Shown here: piece by piece, positions 12,501 through 23,100 of the stretch
Layout of the letters: each line of letters begins with the position of its first letter
Position numbering within the stretch: the stretch's first letter is position 1
DNA from: Hymenolepis diminuta
Lineage: Eukaryota; Platyhelminthes; Cestoda; Cyclophyllidea; Hymenolepididae
Assembly (NCBI GenBank): GCA_900708905.1
Contig: CAADRB010000043.1
Location: 1,178,869 to 1,242,868 of the forward strand
Direction of reading: 5' to 3'
Length of the DNA stretch: 64,000 bases
Program-made: the position numbers and the translations under genes
Notes under the pieces: generated by a model
What the model was told of the DNA's origin: nothing
Databases searched by the model: none
Seen by the model: the letters and a program-made list of their open reading frames with translations, nothing else

Positions 12501-15500
12501 GCCTGTCAAGTGAAAGTCTTTAAACCCAAAGGAGCCGATCGCAAAAATAGGACTGATCGTGAGAAGATTGATAAGCGTACCAAAGCTGAAAGGGTGAGCC
12601 AACTTTCTTATCTCCAATTTAATTCCCTTCCCAGATAATTGGCATCATTGTTTTGTCTTTCCTATTTGTCACTAATCGTCTTAATTATAGGAAATATATG
12701 TAAATGCCCCTGTCCCTCCGTTATGATCTACTCTTCTCTGTAGGATATCGCAACCGACTTCAAGATCCCTTAAGAGATTGGGCTAGTCATGAATACAACC
12801 CGACACCTCAAAACGATCCTAGCTACCATGTCAAGACAAGACGCACGTTTTCTTATCGCCAGGTCGATTTATATTATGTGCAATTTACAACCGCAATGTA
12901 AATAAATTCGGTCGAATAAAAGGGAATTAAAAGATGAGGGAATTAAACGGTGTAAACAAAAAATAAGAACCAATTTTGGGAAACATATCATTTTCTTATA
13001 TGTAACACCCTCCAAAACGAATGAGCTTTTTTATTGGAAGTTAGGTTTGGCAGACTAAATGTAGTGCTGATATTCATAGGATTGAGTTACGTTGTTCTTT
13101 TCATTCTCAATTTTAACCCAAATTAATCACAATAATATTTTTTGCCGGTGTGTTACATACGAGTTAGAGAAAGTTTTAGATTCTTTATTTAATCACACGT
13201 AGGTAATTTGACGGTCTTGGATTTGATACGAACAAGTTAATATCTAATAATTTTTGACGTGTTAGAAAGTCAGAAGTTGAGGTTTGGCAGATCCCAAGTA
13301 GAGAAATAAATAGGAAAAAGGGAAATAGGCCTAGGGATGGTAGAACATACTCTGTGCTCAGAAAGTGAAAACTGAGTTACAATACACAAAAAACTGATTT
13401 TAACTAATGTTAAATTACTTTGTTGGCTTGATGACAGGATCCAGAGATACAAATTTGAACATTGACAAGCTCTCTGTAATCACCGTAATAACTCTCTGGT
13501 CAGGTCGACTGCTGTAATATTGCATCACTTTTGAATTATGAAAGGTCTTCGCTCTTGATCTGTTCGTATGTCGATGACGTACCGGTCAGTGAACATATTC
13601 ATCACTTTAATGATCATGAATTCGTTGAATACCTTGTGATTCAAAACGACCAATCTTAATAAACTAAAAACTAAACTAAATAGACTAAAAAAATAAGTAC
13701 TTAAATTAGAAAGCCAGTTGATGCATATTGAACTGAATGAAGGCAAAGAGGTGGGGAGATAACAGAGCAGATAGTGTGATTAGACATTATACATACGGAG
13801 TTATAATGCACAGCCTGCACTGCATAAAAGTTCTTTTTTCATTGATGAGACGATTCCAAAAACTCCATATAAATAGGCAGAACTCTGAAGGTATGACCTA
13901 GTAACTTTACAGCAATGATCAAGACACCACTTTCTCTAAATTAACTTGTTTGCTGTCTTTATTTCAGCAACAATATCGTGCTTCAGCCCCCACTACATTC
14001 CTTGAAGAAGTAGCCTACTGTCCAATGAGTCGACTTGCACTCAATGACCCAGCGCCTTCTGCCAGCCCCGATCACTCTGTTCTCGCCGCTTTGGAAGACT
14101 TTCTCTCCTCTTCATGCAATCAACACTCCGTAGACCTTGTCCCCCACGTTGCCCATCCCACGCCTCCCTCACTTCGTATGCAACAACCCTTACCTTCATC
14201 TGCTTCCTCGTTTCGAGAACGGGTAGTTGTAGAACAACAAATTCGTCCTCTTTCTCCCTCCCTACAGGTTCAGCAGCAACAGTGTAAACGATCGGCGCAG
14301 GATGATGAAGTTGGCTTGGATATGGGGTTAAGCGAAATTAGCCTGGTGGGAGGGAAGACGCATTTACAACAGGTGAATGGATCTGCTCCGCTGATGCCTC
14401 CTCCTGTAAAGAATGGACGGCTGTTTGAACAGAGGGTTGGAGGGGTTTATTGTGGGTAAGTGGTGCAGTTTGCTTCATTCCAATATACGGCATACAACTC
14501 AACCACTATGCATTGACTGAAATAAGTGTACAAACTGAATGGTTAATCTCCAATCGGGAAGAGCCAAGATGTCTTTCTCTGGATATCATTAGTATTATCC
14601 TTGTCGCAAATCTGAATCTTCTGTTGCAACTTGAAACTGGCGGTAATTTGGATTGTCTGTGCTATATGCATATAATAAACTCAGGGCTAACTTACTGAGT
14701 CATTGGTGTTTTTCTCTATTCCTCGTTTGAATAATGCTAACAAATCACGTATAAAACCTGCTATTGTTAATATTTGGCCTTATTTTTCACGAAGCTAGTT
14801 GAATTTTAGGAGAAGGTGAAGAAACTCAGTCTATAAAATTTGGAGTTTCCTCTTGTTACATTTAGGCTTCGTGAATTTGCATTATTTCATGTAAATTCCA
14901 CAAAAATGGTACTAGGAGGACAATGTCCTATATTCATAACCTCTTATTTTTGACGCGATATGTTCTAATTGATTGATTTAGTCCAATTTGAAACGCTAGA
15001 CTCAGATCTGTTCAGTCAGTCTTCTCTTTGAACTTTGAAATGAAGCATTATTCAAATTTATGTTACCTGATGCTTGCTCACTGCTTGATAGATATTTCTG
15101 CGGCTCCTATTATTTTATTTGTCAGTTATAGTTTGAAACTCTTCTATAGAGATAAGGAAAATACTCTCAGATTTTAGCCCATTTATAAACCGGAATGTCG
15201 AATTATCTTTGGCTTATTTAGCGGTCTAAACGTTTAGTAATCCTTTCTATGTATCTGAAACGGGGTGTAGAGGTGCACTTTACAACACTATGCATCGTAT
15301 AAGTGTAATTAGGGTGCAGGAGGAACTTTGAAGCTCTCTGGAAATAGCTCGTTTTCTGGCATCTGCACAGTGTTAGAGCTTTATCTCTTCTATACCACAA
15401 TTTTTTCTTTATTTTAAGGATCATTTTGTTTCGGTTGTCGATCAAAATTTATCATGGTTTATTACTTTCCTATTTAATACTTCGGAAATCTTGGTGCCCT

Positions 15501-18027
15501 GTAGAATTTTTTCTATTTTTCACAGTGTTTCTCAATTTTTATTGTTATCTTATTTTCGAGGAATGAACTATCAACTCTAGTCCGTTCTGATGTCAATGTG
15601 GATGCTCTGCCCTTCTCCCGATGTGAAATCAGCGAGAATCGCACCTCAACTTCCAATCCTTCATCCTCATTTCGCCCAATCTTCTCCTTTCCCGCCCCTT
15701 CAGCTACAGTTCTTTCCGCCAACGACAATGCCGTCTTCAAACAACCCCACTCCCAGCTTCCTTCCTCCCAGAAACGCGGTACCACACCAGGAGATGACGA
15801 AATCCTCTGTCCTGGCACTTGTTCATCCTGTGGTCGTGCCTGCTCCTCCTCCTTTTCATTTGTTAGCCATCGACAATACTCTGGTTCGCATTCTCTCTCC
15901 GATATGTCCCAGGAATGGAGTGTCAAACGTCAGAGACGAAAACGTCAATCTATCAGCAGTTCCTGGCACAAGAGTGAGCGTTATCCCCGTGTTGACAATA
16001 AGACAAAAAATGATGCTACTGGAGTTACTCCTAGCGTTCCCTTTACGATAGCTACATCAGATTACTCGAGTCAAACGCTGGATGAGGATAATGTTGATGG
16101 CCAGCATCGCAGACCATCTACATCTAGTGAGACAAGTCAGGCTCTTCCTTCGGATGAAAAATCCTCAAAGCCACCATCTCAAACAACGAAAAGTGAGGGC
16201 GAAGATAATGACGAGGAGGATTTTGGAGAAGAAGGAGATGACGAAAGAAGTGAGGGTGGCTGTGGAGTCCCGAACACTCTTCCAGAGGACTCCCCGGCAA
16301 CTCCCACGTCCCTACAAATCGATGCGACCCCTTCCGGTACGCCCACAGCGAGAACTGGAGTGGTACCTCGTTCGGGAGCTAATACAGTGAGTAACTATGG
16401 GCGAAAAGCTCGACCAGCTTTCCGAGCAGACATGTCTAGGACAGCGGTATCGTGTTGGTTACGGGCCGCGGGCTTTGGAAGTTTGAGGTCAAAGTTTGCC
16501 AAGTTTACTGGAGCTGATATGCTCCGGCTGAGTAGAAGAGATCTTGTTCTTATGTGTGGGACTGTCGAAGGAATCCGACTCTCTAACGCTTTACTCCAGA
16601 AGTAAGCTTCTAGCTTTTTAAAAAGTGTGGTGATTCAGCTTTGGTTACATGCTGCTTATTTACCATTTCAGACCTCCTCGGGCGACTTGCACAATATTTG
16701 TAAGAAAAGACTCAGAATCGGGTGAGTTTGTTTATGTGACTACTTGTAAGCTTTTCTTTAATTTGTTTATCGACTGCTCTCACTTGTTAAACCTGTGTTT
16801 TGATGATCTGTCGTTTTTCCCTCAACACTTCGGTTCATGAGCTATTGTTCAATTAATTGGGTGACCTCAATCTAGGTCCGCAGTTCGTTAACATTTTGTA
16901 GTAGCACTTTTTTGTTTTAACCCAAATGGCGTATACAGTCATTCTTTGATTAGATTGGGGTGTTAATTTTGCTGCTATGGAATGAGAGGTTCAACCGTAC
17001 CAGCCTTCAGGCCAGTACTTAATACCTTATGCATCTCAGTTGGCAATTATGAGCTTATATTGATTTGATGCATATTTATACGTGGCAGAGCATCTTTGTA
17101 GTAACTAACACTTCCAATTATTCGATCCAATTTGCTGTTTACTAAAATTCTTATATCAATGGAAATGAACTCTTACTCTGGAACCTACTGGTTAAATATT
17201 TAAATGCGAATTTTGGAAAATTAGAACATGTTGTAGCTGTGCAGTAAAAGTGAACAATTGTATATATTCGAAAGAATTCATACTTTTGATGAACCGCTCT
17301 TATTTTCTTCTTCTATCTGCCCCTTTCCCATTGACTTTTATTGAACCATTTTACTTTTTCCGTTTGCAGGTTTTCCCAGTATTAAGAGTTGCATTTTTAA
17401 CAAATGATATTTTTCTCAGTTATATAGTAACTCCTAGTTGGATATTGATTTGCCTCTTTAGTACAACTTGAAACACTTTATCGATATACTCAGGTAGTGG
17501 TTTGTTTGTCCCACTCTCGCTATTCAATATTGACTGAAGGGAGATTATTTTAAAGAAAATTTAGGCTTGTCAGTCCTTGCTAATTTGCAGGGCTAGGAAA
17601 TGTTGATTATCATTAGTGTAATACGAAATTTGAACTGTGATTACTGCACATTTTATCATAAAATTGCAAAATTTTATGGGAAAATAAAATTTGCTCCTTC
17701 TATTTATAGTTTTTCAAGCAATATACCTATACCAGCAAACAGAATCTGAGTTACGTATTCGTCTCTCTTCGTATCTCAAGTTATCTGTTTCTCCTCAAAA
17801 TTTTTCACTTGTTTTAAAGAAATCTCCTAACGTGGACATTGCAGTTAACGACGAGGTAGGCTACCACTTTAAGGTCTTGTTTTTGATTATTTTGAAATTA
17901 GATGAGTATTTATATGCTTTCTGTCTTTTAGATGGTCGCTTATTTTGACGATCAGAGTTGCTACACAGTTAAAGTGTCCGAGACAAATCCGGAAGATAAA
18001 GTGACCATCTTTATGAGTAAAATTTGA
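3464..18027 (+). CDS. TFCP2: CP2/LSF-family transcription factor, 11 exons (whole gene)
   Basis: This is a nuclear sequence-specific transcription factor of the grainyhead/CP2 superfamily, CP2 branch (vertebrate TFCP2/UBP1, fly gemini). Exons are 3464-3573, 3729-3836, 3877-4012, 4051-4156, 4198-4376, 12456-12593, 13968-14455, 15561-16601, 16672-16721, 17710-17855 and 17932-18027, giving 2598 nt and 865 residues. All introns are GT-AG and all phases agree. The N-terminus is acidic. Residues about 73-260 form the CP2 DNA-binding domain, with the near-invariant [11 protein letters not shown] and [11 protein letters not shown] motifs. A SAM-like domain ([12 protein letters not shown]) lies near 712-768, and the C-terminal oligomerisation region near 785-865. 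The linker between them, about 450 residues, is far longer than in vertebrate members and is rich in Ser, Pro and acidic residues. An in-frame TAA six bases before the ATG supports the start. The symbol denotes the family; one-to-one orthology with TFCP2 rather than UBP1 cannot be decided here. Confidence 0.92.
3729..3836 (+). CDS. TFCP2: CP2 factor exon 2
   Basis: Enters with the last base of a split Ser codon. SDALHALP matches the SDVLALP stretch of vertebrate CP2 proteins. The donor CC|GTAAGC was chosen over an earlier GT (CTTCA|GTTAAC), which also keeps the phase, because it is a better consensus and retains the YYPYTTP segment that leads into the DNA-binding domain. Confidence 0.78.
3877..4012 (+). 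CDS. TFCP2: CP2 factor exon 3 (start of DNA-binding domain)
   Basis: Follows a 40-nt intron. It contains AITSPATLL and [13 protein letters not shown], the classic CP2 domain opening (vertebrate AATSPAVKL and LTYLNQGQSYEI). It ends in phase 0 at a GTAATT donor. Confidence 0.9.
4051..4156 (+). CDS. TFCP2: CP2 factor exon 4 (DNA-binding domain)
   Basis: Lies between introns of 38 and 41 nt. It codes for [15 protein letters not shown] and [10 protein letters not shown], matching the vertebrate RVVFHDRRLQYTE and NRPGDRILDLD blocks. Confidence 0.92.
4198..4376 (+). CDS. TFCP2: CP2 factor exon 5 (core of DNA-binding domain)
   Basis: Codes for [11 protein letters not shown], then [20 protein letters not shown], the most conserved stretch of the family. 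The donor CAA|GTAAGT opens the 8.1-kb intron. Confidence 0.95.
6838..6936 (+). repeat. 5S rRNA-like dispersed repeat, copy 1
   Basis: About 95 bases related to 39443-39538. Both start CACGG/TACGG plus TTGGCCAT and share CACATC, GATGTGC/AATGTGC, CGATCTT and CTCTGACTT. The order and spacing resemble 5S rRNA (the GCCATACCAC and CTGATCTCG blocks); the end GTTGACCACTGGAT resembles GGAGACCGCCTGGGA. It is too diverged to be a working 5S gene. A SINE with a 5S-derived head is the likely reading. Confidence 0.45.
10963..11064 (+). repeat. Dispersed repeat family R2, copy 1
   Basis: Shares CCCCTGGATTG, GATGTTCAGTG/GATGTCCAGTG, TTATTGACC and a TGCC..CTTCA block with 34687-34790. Similarity may continue to about 11190. 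Class unknown. Confidence 0.6.
12456..12593 (+). CDS. TFCP2: CP2 factor exon 6 (end of DNA-binding domain)
   Basis: Exactly 46 codons in phase 0. [20 protein letters not shown] is almost identical to the vertebrate segment ([20 protein letters not shown]). The donor is AGG|GTGAGC. Confidence 0.95.
12718..13007 (+). repeat. Dispersed repeat family R1, copy 1
   Basis: One of three copies (also 27776-28031 and 61040-61264). Shared blocks include GACGCACGTTTTC, GTCGATTTATATTAT, CGAATAAAAGGGAATTAAAAG and a common end TTCTTATATGTAACA. It lies in CP2 intron 6. It codes for nothing evident, and its class (LTR end or non-autonomous element) is unknown. Confidence 0.75.
13968..14455 (+). CDS. TFCP2: CP2 factor exon 7 (linker, first part)
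   Basis: Acceptor ATTTCAG, then [14 protein letters not shown], which parallels the vertebrate EKYQPSYETTILTE. The following ~140 residues are low-complexity and rich in Ser, Pro and Gln, including a QQQQ run. They probably form a disordered regulatory linker. It ends in phase 2 at GTAAGT. Confidence 0.88.
15561..16601 (+). CDS. TFCP2: CP2 factor exon 8 (long linker plus SAM-like domain)
   Basis: The largest exon, 1041 nt. Its first ~290 residues are Ser/Thr/Pro-rich with an acidic run ([17 protein letters not shown]) and have no counterpart that I recognise in vertebrate CP2. The last ~57 residues are the SAM-like domain; [19 protein letters not shown] matches vertebrate FSGADLLKLTRDDVIQICG. 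Two other open frames over this exon are shadows. Confidence 0.9.
16672..16721 (+). CDS. TFCP2: CP2 factor exon 9
   Basis: A 50-nt exon coding for [17 protein letters not shown], matching the RPRLTIYVCQE segment that follows the SAM-like domain in vertebrates. Both splice sites are canonical and the phase is 2 to 1. Confidence 0.85.
17710..17855 (+). CDS. TFCP2: CP2 factor exon 10 (oligomerisation region)
   Basis: Codes for [20 protein letters not shown] and on to VNDE. The FxAIYLxxxTxxEL pattern is the CP2 C-terminal multimerisation region. It follows a 988-nt intron. Confidence 0.9.
17932..18027 (+). CDS. TFCP2: CP2 factor exon 11 (stop codon)
   Basis: Codes for 31 residues ending FMSKI and a TGA at 18025-18027. 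[15 protein letters not shown] parallels vertebrate MIQNFQEEACFILD. The 3' UTR follows directly. Confidence 0.9.
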   Translation: MVAYFDDQSCYTVKVSETNPEDKVTIFMSKI

Positions 18028-18152
18028 ATCTGTACAGATTATTTTATTTGTAATCTTACATGTAACGTACCCTCCCCGTATCTTGTATCTACTCCCTTTT
18101 GTATTTTGCACCGTCCAGTTTTGGCTCATTTCCCATTAATCTCAACTACGGT

Positions 18153-18158
18153 AATAAA
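18153..18158 (+). terminator. Poly(A) signal of the CP2 factor gene
   Basis: AATAAA 126 bases after the stop codon, the first canonical hexamer downstream. Transcript end is inferred about 10-30 bases further. Confidence 0.7.
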
Positions 18159-18483
18159 GCATTATCAAAATCTAGGTGCTGATTTACATTTTATATAAAC
18201 CAACGTCTACTTAATTCTATTAAGTAAAGCTGTTTTAACAATTTTTACGGAGGATGTGGCTACGCATAAATGAACTAACACTCAGGTGAAATCGGTTAAG
18301 CGAGTTTAGCACAAACTTTTGTATTCGAGGGGAGCTATTAACAAATATTTACCTACTCACACACCATCGAGTCAGTCAGTAAGTCAATACGGTGGGAACG
18401 CTAATACGGTTTGAGGTTGGTAAACATGCAGTGACGACGCATTTTAACTAAAAGTCGGAATTAAAATATGGTGAAATTTTGTG

Positions 18484-20154
18484 TTAAAGGTAATTTATTA
18501 CACCGTTGTCATCATTTGAAGCTTTTGACAGTCCTGAATCACTATCTATTGAAGTTTCAACCATCTCTGGTTTCAACATCATCTCGATCCATTCTTCTTC
18601 GTTTCCGCGGTATAGAGATTCGGCCTGCTCCAGTGTTTGAGCCATGGGGCAGTACTTTGTGTCTGGAAGGTAGAGAACTACCAGAATTCCTGTTAGAAGA
18701 CGCATTGTAGAATAGACGATACCCGGGAGACAGAAGTATCTCCTATCTAGTCCGTTAATGAAAGGAGTAAAACCAGAGAAACCACAGGAAAGAGCAAGAG
18801 TTGTAAACAAACCCATAGCTCGTACAGGAGTCGGAAAGACTTCACACATGTGGATGACAGTCATATTATAGGCCGCAGTAATCATAATCTTACCAATAAT
18901 AAAGATAAGGAGATTAGCAGTAGTGGAATACGGTCGAAGTATGGGTCCAAATAGGAGGCAAGGGATGATAAAGGCATCGAAAAAGACTGAAGACATTCGT
19001 CTGTTGAGGAAGCGTCCAACTAGCCATCCAAACGGACAAGCTAAAAGTTCAGCCAAACCCATGAAGAATACATTGAGAAATATATCGTCACTTGCAACAT
19101 TTGCACTGACAGAAAGACCATAGTAACAAATGGCAACACTGGGAAAACGAACGCTGAAAATACACAACTTTTTGAGCATGTTCGGATAGAAGAAGACGCG
19201 AAAGAAATTATTAGATTTATTTTTTTCTCTTTTGGAAGTTGTATTGGTAGGAATTTTTGTCACCAAGTTTTGGGCAGCCGCCACGGCCTCATCTAAATAA
19301 TCGTCAGATATTTTCACCTTATTCCATTTGGCTATTTTCGCTAGAAATTTCCTGAAGTCTTCATAATTTCCATTTACACAAAGCCAACGTGGAGATTCTG
19401 GAAGGATGAGGAATAGAAAAAAGTAGCCACTTAAACCAACAAGACCGTACAATCGATAGAGATGCCAATCTCTTGTCCAATAGCCTAACCCAGCCGAAGC
19501 CATATAACCGCCAGAGAAAGAGATCCAGTATAGATTTCCATATACCGTTCTCTTTTCAGTTGGAAGTAGCTCCTGAAGTAGACATGATCCATAATAGGCT
19601 AGAGGAGCAGAGAAACCGCGTAAAATGCGGAAAAGAAACAAAAGAGCGAGATTGGGAGCAAAGGGAATAGCCAAACTGCAGGACATCTCCCAAATAGTAT
19701 AGAACATGATCATTTTTCTACGACTGAGTTTGTCAGTAAACGCCGCCAGAATATGACCCAAAGCGATGGAAATAAGACTAGCTGAAGTTAGTAGCTTAGC
19801 AATGTAGTTGCGGTCACAGACGAGGTTGTAATCCGTTACTAGTGAACGATTCATTAAGGAGTTATCGAAAAGAAAGTTTTTACACTTAACACTTGTATTG
19901 CCAACAAAACATTGATCGGAATAATTGTTGAGATGTAAGAAGTCCACAATACCGCTAGTATTTGGGTGGAACTGGTCAGACAAATTACTATTAGGAGGCG
20001 AATCCAAGCATGTAAACTTTGGAGCGAAATCGAGAAACACAACAGATTGGAATTCGCATCCGATATTGAAATTGATAAGAGCAGTGAAAAACATGAGCGC
20101 CACGTGGAAAGCCCCATTTCCATAAACTCCTTCTATTGCAGACTCATACTCCAT
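18484..20154 (-). CDS. SLC22-like organic ion/carnitine transporter, intronless
   Basis: A 556-residue member of the major facilitator superfamily, SLC22 type (organic cation, anion or carnitine carriers), expected in the plasma membrane with 12 helices. The first helix is near residues 15-40. A large outer loop of about 45-115 follows, with many Cys and several N-glycosylation sequons (NTS, NYS, NRS), a hallmark of SLC22. The helix 2-3 loop carries GHILAAFTDKLSRRK (the MFS G-D-RR motif). PESPRWL is near 252-258, at the end of helix 6, and CEVFPTPVRAMG near 437-448 corresponds to the family's ELFPTxxRNxG. Length equals the family norm and the N-terminus is complete, so the ATG at 20154 is convincing. 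It is a single exon, tail to tail with the CP2 gene (456 bases between stops). Substrate cannot be told from sequence. Confidence 0.92.
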   Translation of the reverse strand: MEYESAIEGVYGNGAFHVALMFFTALINFNIGCEFQSVVFLDFAPKFTCLDSPPNSNLSDQFHPNTSGIVDFLHLNNYSDQCFVGNTSVKCKNFLFDNSLMNRSLVTDYNLVCDRNYIAKLLTSASLISIALGHILAAFTDKLSRRKMIMFYTIWEMSCSLAIPFAPNLALLFLFRILRGFSAPLAYYGSCLLQELLPTEKRTVYGNLYWISFSGGYMASAGLGYWTRDWHLYRLYGLVGLSGYFFLFLILPESPRWLCVNGNYEDFRKFLAKIAKWNKVKISDDYLDEAVAAAQNLVTKIPTNTTSKREKNKSNNFFRVFFYPNMLKKLCIFSVRFPSVAICYYGLSVSANVASDDIFLNVFFMGLAELLACPFGWLVGRFLNRRMSSVFFDAFIIPCLLFGPILRPYSTTANLLIFIIGKIMITAAYNMTVIHMCEVFPTPVRAMGLFTTLALSCGFSGFTPFINGLDRRYFCLPGIVYSTMRLLTGILVVLYLPDTKYCPMAQTLEQAESLYRGNEEEWIEMMLKPEMVETSIDSDSGLSKASNDDNGVINYL

Positions 20155-23100
20155 GGCACTTGATAGAGATTGAGAGGAAATACAAGAAAGTTAGCTGTTG
20201 TTGACAGGTCATTTAAATGTTAAACGGTTTGTCAATATTACCTACTGATTGGTACATTCATTTGAGTTCTGGTTTTAATTCATGCTTGATTGAATTATCT
20301 ACTCTTGTCGAAACACATTTTGATGTGTATTTAAGTGACAATGATCGTTGTTTAATCAACGTATAGGTCGTTGTAGCTAAATCACTAAATAATCATTTCG
20401 TTTGTAAGAAGCGGTTAGTACAGGCTTGCAATAATACATTACTGAAAGACTTTGGCTAGTTCCACTATGCAGGCTTGGTCAATATGAAGAACTAGATCTG
20501 AATTCTTGATCTTTAAGTAGGCCTAGTGACCTAGTGCTCATTGCAACTATCCGGACACAGTGAGTTATAGATATCACTTTTTTTCCCTATTTAAATGCGT
20601 CATAATTATTTCCTACAGTGAATCAGCCCGACCTTCCCATTGAATTTGATATTTGAGACCCCATTGTGTCTTCAAGAACTCTATGATTCAGTCAATCTGA
20701 ACTCCACTACACAGGACACTCGATGCTATCAAGTCAGCTTTACCTGACTTATCGGCTACCTGCAATCACTCCAATCCAGCTAGGTTATCCTCACTTTCTG
20801 TGCCTATCATAGTAACCAAATCGTTACTAAAAAAATAGAATAACCTACCTTATGGACTCCTCTTAGACCCGACATGGCTTTAAAATGTTAAAAAGGAGAG
20901 AAAATTTCTTTGCAAATAATACTGAAATGTTTTGATTTTGAATAAAGGCAGTTTAACTTGAAAAAGTCCTCAAAAATTTCTTTACATTTCGAGTAATATT
21001 ATCATAATTCGTGAAGATCAGAGAAGATTATATTTAAGTTTACACACTAACTCGAACCGTTTTCAAAATGCTTAAGTTGGAAACTACTGATTAACGATTT
21101 GCATTCACCTTTTTCGTGGTAACAATAAAACGCCTGTAAAATCTTGCACAGCGGTCTCAGCATTTGTGGTGTAGACTCTCAAACTTTCCCTCGTTCTTTC
21201 CCTCTCCTCTAGAGTTCCCATTGCTGTTGCTCAAGATAATTTGATTTATTCTCAACTCTTGGCTTTCTAATTTGTCTGTTGTTTGTGAAAGCCTTTATTG
21301 CATAGGTGAAAGTCGTTAATACCAGCCTCCAAAAAATATTGCTCTCAGAATTTTAAGTTGCAAAGATGGGCATTATTAGAATGTTAATAATTTGATTAAA
21401 AAATCTTGTTAATTTATTCGCATTAGTTTTATTTCTTTGAATGGAGTTTAATATTGTAAAGATGTAAAAGAATTTCCCGCTTAAATTGGAACCTTTCGAA
21501 TTAAGTATCAAAATTTTAACATCATGACTGTAAAAACATGCATTAAAAAGATATTTTGCAAAAATTTATTTCTAAGAAAGTAAACTGGTTTTGGTCTTAA
21601 AATTGAGAATGTCCAACCTCTCCGTATAGATTCAAATTAGAGCGGCGCCATCCTTTAGACGTTTTAATCTATTTATTTTAAGGTGAATATTTCTCCGACG
21701 ACCAGAAGAATTAGAACCAGTTAATGAAATAGTTGAGCAAATGAATGCAAAATTTGATTCCTGAAATGGAAATTTAGTACAATTTTAGTTCAATAGTCTT
21801 GAAAAATACGTCCAAAAATGCCTTATCAATTAAAAATGAAAAAGTCTTTGCGTTTAGATTATGATTTTCTCTTAAAGCAATAAAATTTATATTGGAAATT
21901 ATGCATTCCTTGATCTTTACCCTTCAATGAACACAATTTGCAGAACTTTACTAACTTAAAATTTTTACCTATCCCATTTTTGCTATTGTGTCTATTTATT
22001 TTATCCAATTTTCAAACACTGGAAGTAAAAATTAATTGAATCGGCAAGACCGAATATTCTTGATTAAAGAATCGGTCGATAAGTACCGAACTTCTTATAT
22101 AAGCTTTTGGTGCTATCCAGGAGAAGAACCATGAATTTTGAATTTTGGCACGTGAGGTGCTCTTTCAGTAAGTATTACACAACCTGAACCCGAAAATCAA
22201 ATGAAGAAAGACTCTTTGATATTTTGAAGCTAGTCACAATATTTTTTTTGATTCCCTCCTCTTTATCATTTATTGTGCTTTCTGTTAATCGATTTCGGAT
22301 ACTTCCGACAATAAGAATTTTTAAATTTTTCAATTATTCCAGATAATACTTGTGTTATGTGTTCTAAAATGTCTCCGATATGATCCTATATATCAAGTAA
22401 ACAATGTAATTGGAGTGCATCCAAGTTATTATGGTGATGTGGCGCTCATTATGTTTTTTCTGTTGTTCCTAGTGTCCTATGTTTGAGTCTCTTTAATATG
22501 CATTCAATCCTTGACATAATCCTTTTTATGAGTTTATAATAATCTGTAGAGAGATGGCTAAATACAACATTTCAATAAAATTATATTAACTTGAACTTTA
22601 ATTATTTAAAAACTGTATATGCAAACGTATTTTAATATAAATGAATTATTTATTTTCTCATTTTCTTCCACTTGTAATTTGAAAATTCAAATTGTGTGAT
22701 CACATGATTAAGCCTGCAGATTTACATATGGTGCAATCTGATTTATCGTTTCATTAAATTATGCCGGAAATCACTTTTCCCTCTCGATGCTTTATCAGTC
22801 AGCTCTGGAAATAGCAAGTGAAGAATAGCATCAAGGCACCGAGGAACGAAATGAGCAAGTTTAAATTCTTTAACCGAATTGACAATATCAATTTGATTAG
22901 TTATATATAAAATATAAGCCCCCTTTTAATTATCTTAAATATGCTACATCAAGATCATGTAGGGTGCTTGATATCATGTTAAATTATTTAGCTTTTTAAA
23001 CCTTGGAAGAAGTAAAGTAAAGGAAGTTGAAGTAAAGTGGCAAGATCAATCGTCATATTTAAACAACTGGTCATTAGGTACTGGATATCGTAGAAAAAAT

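Noticed and set aside
15513..16390. Long open frames at 15590-16051 (+), 16082-16390 (+) and 15926-15513 (-)
   Set aside because: They overlap CP2 exon 8 in other frames; the 1041-nt exon with correct phases and the SAM-like domain explains the open reading.
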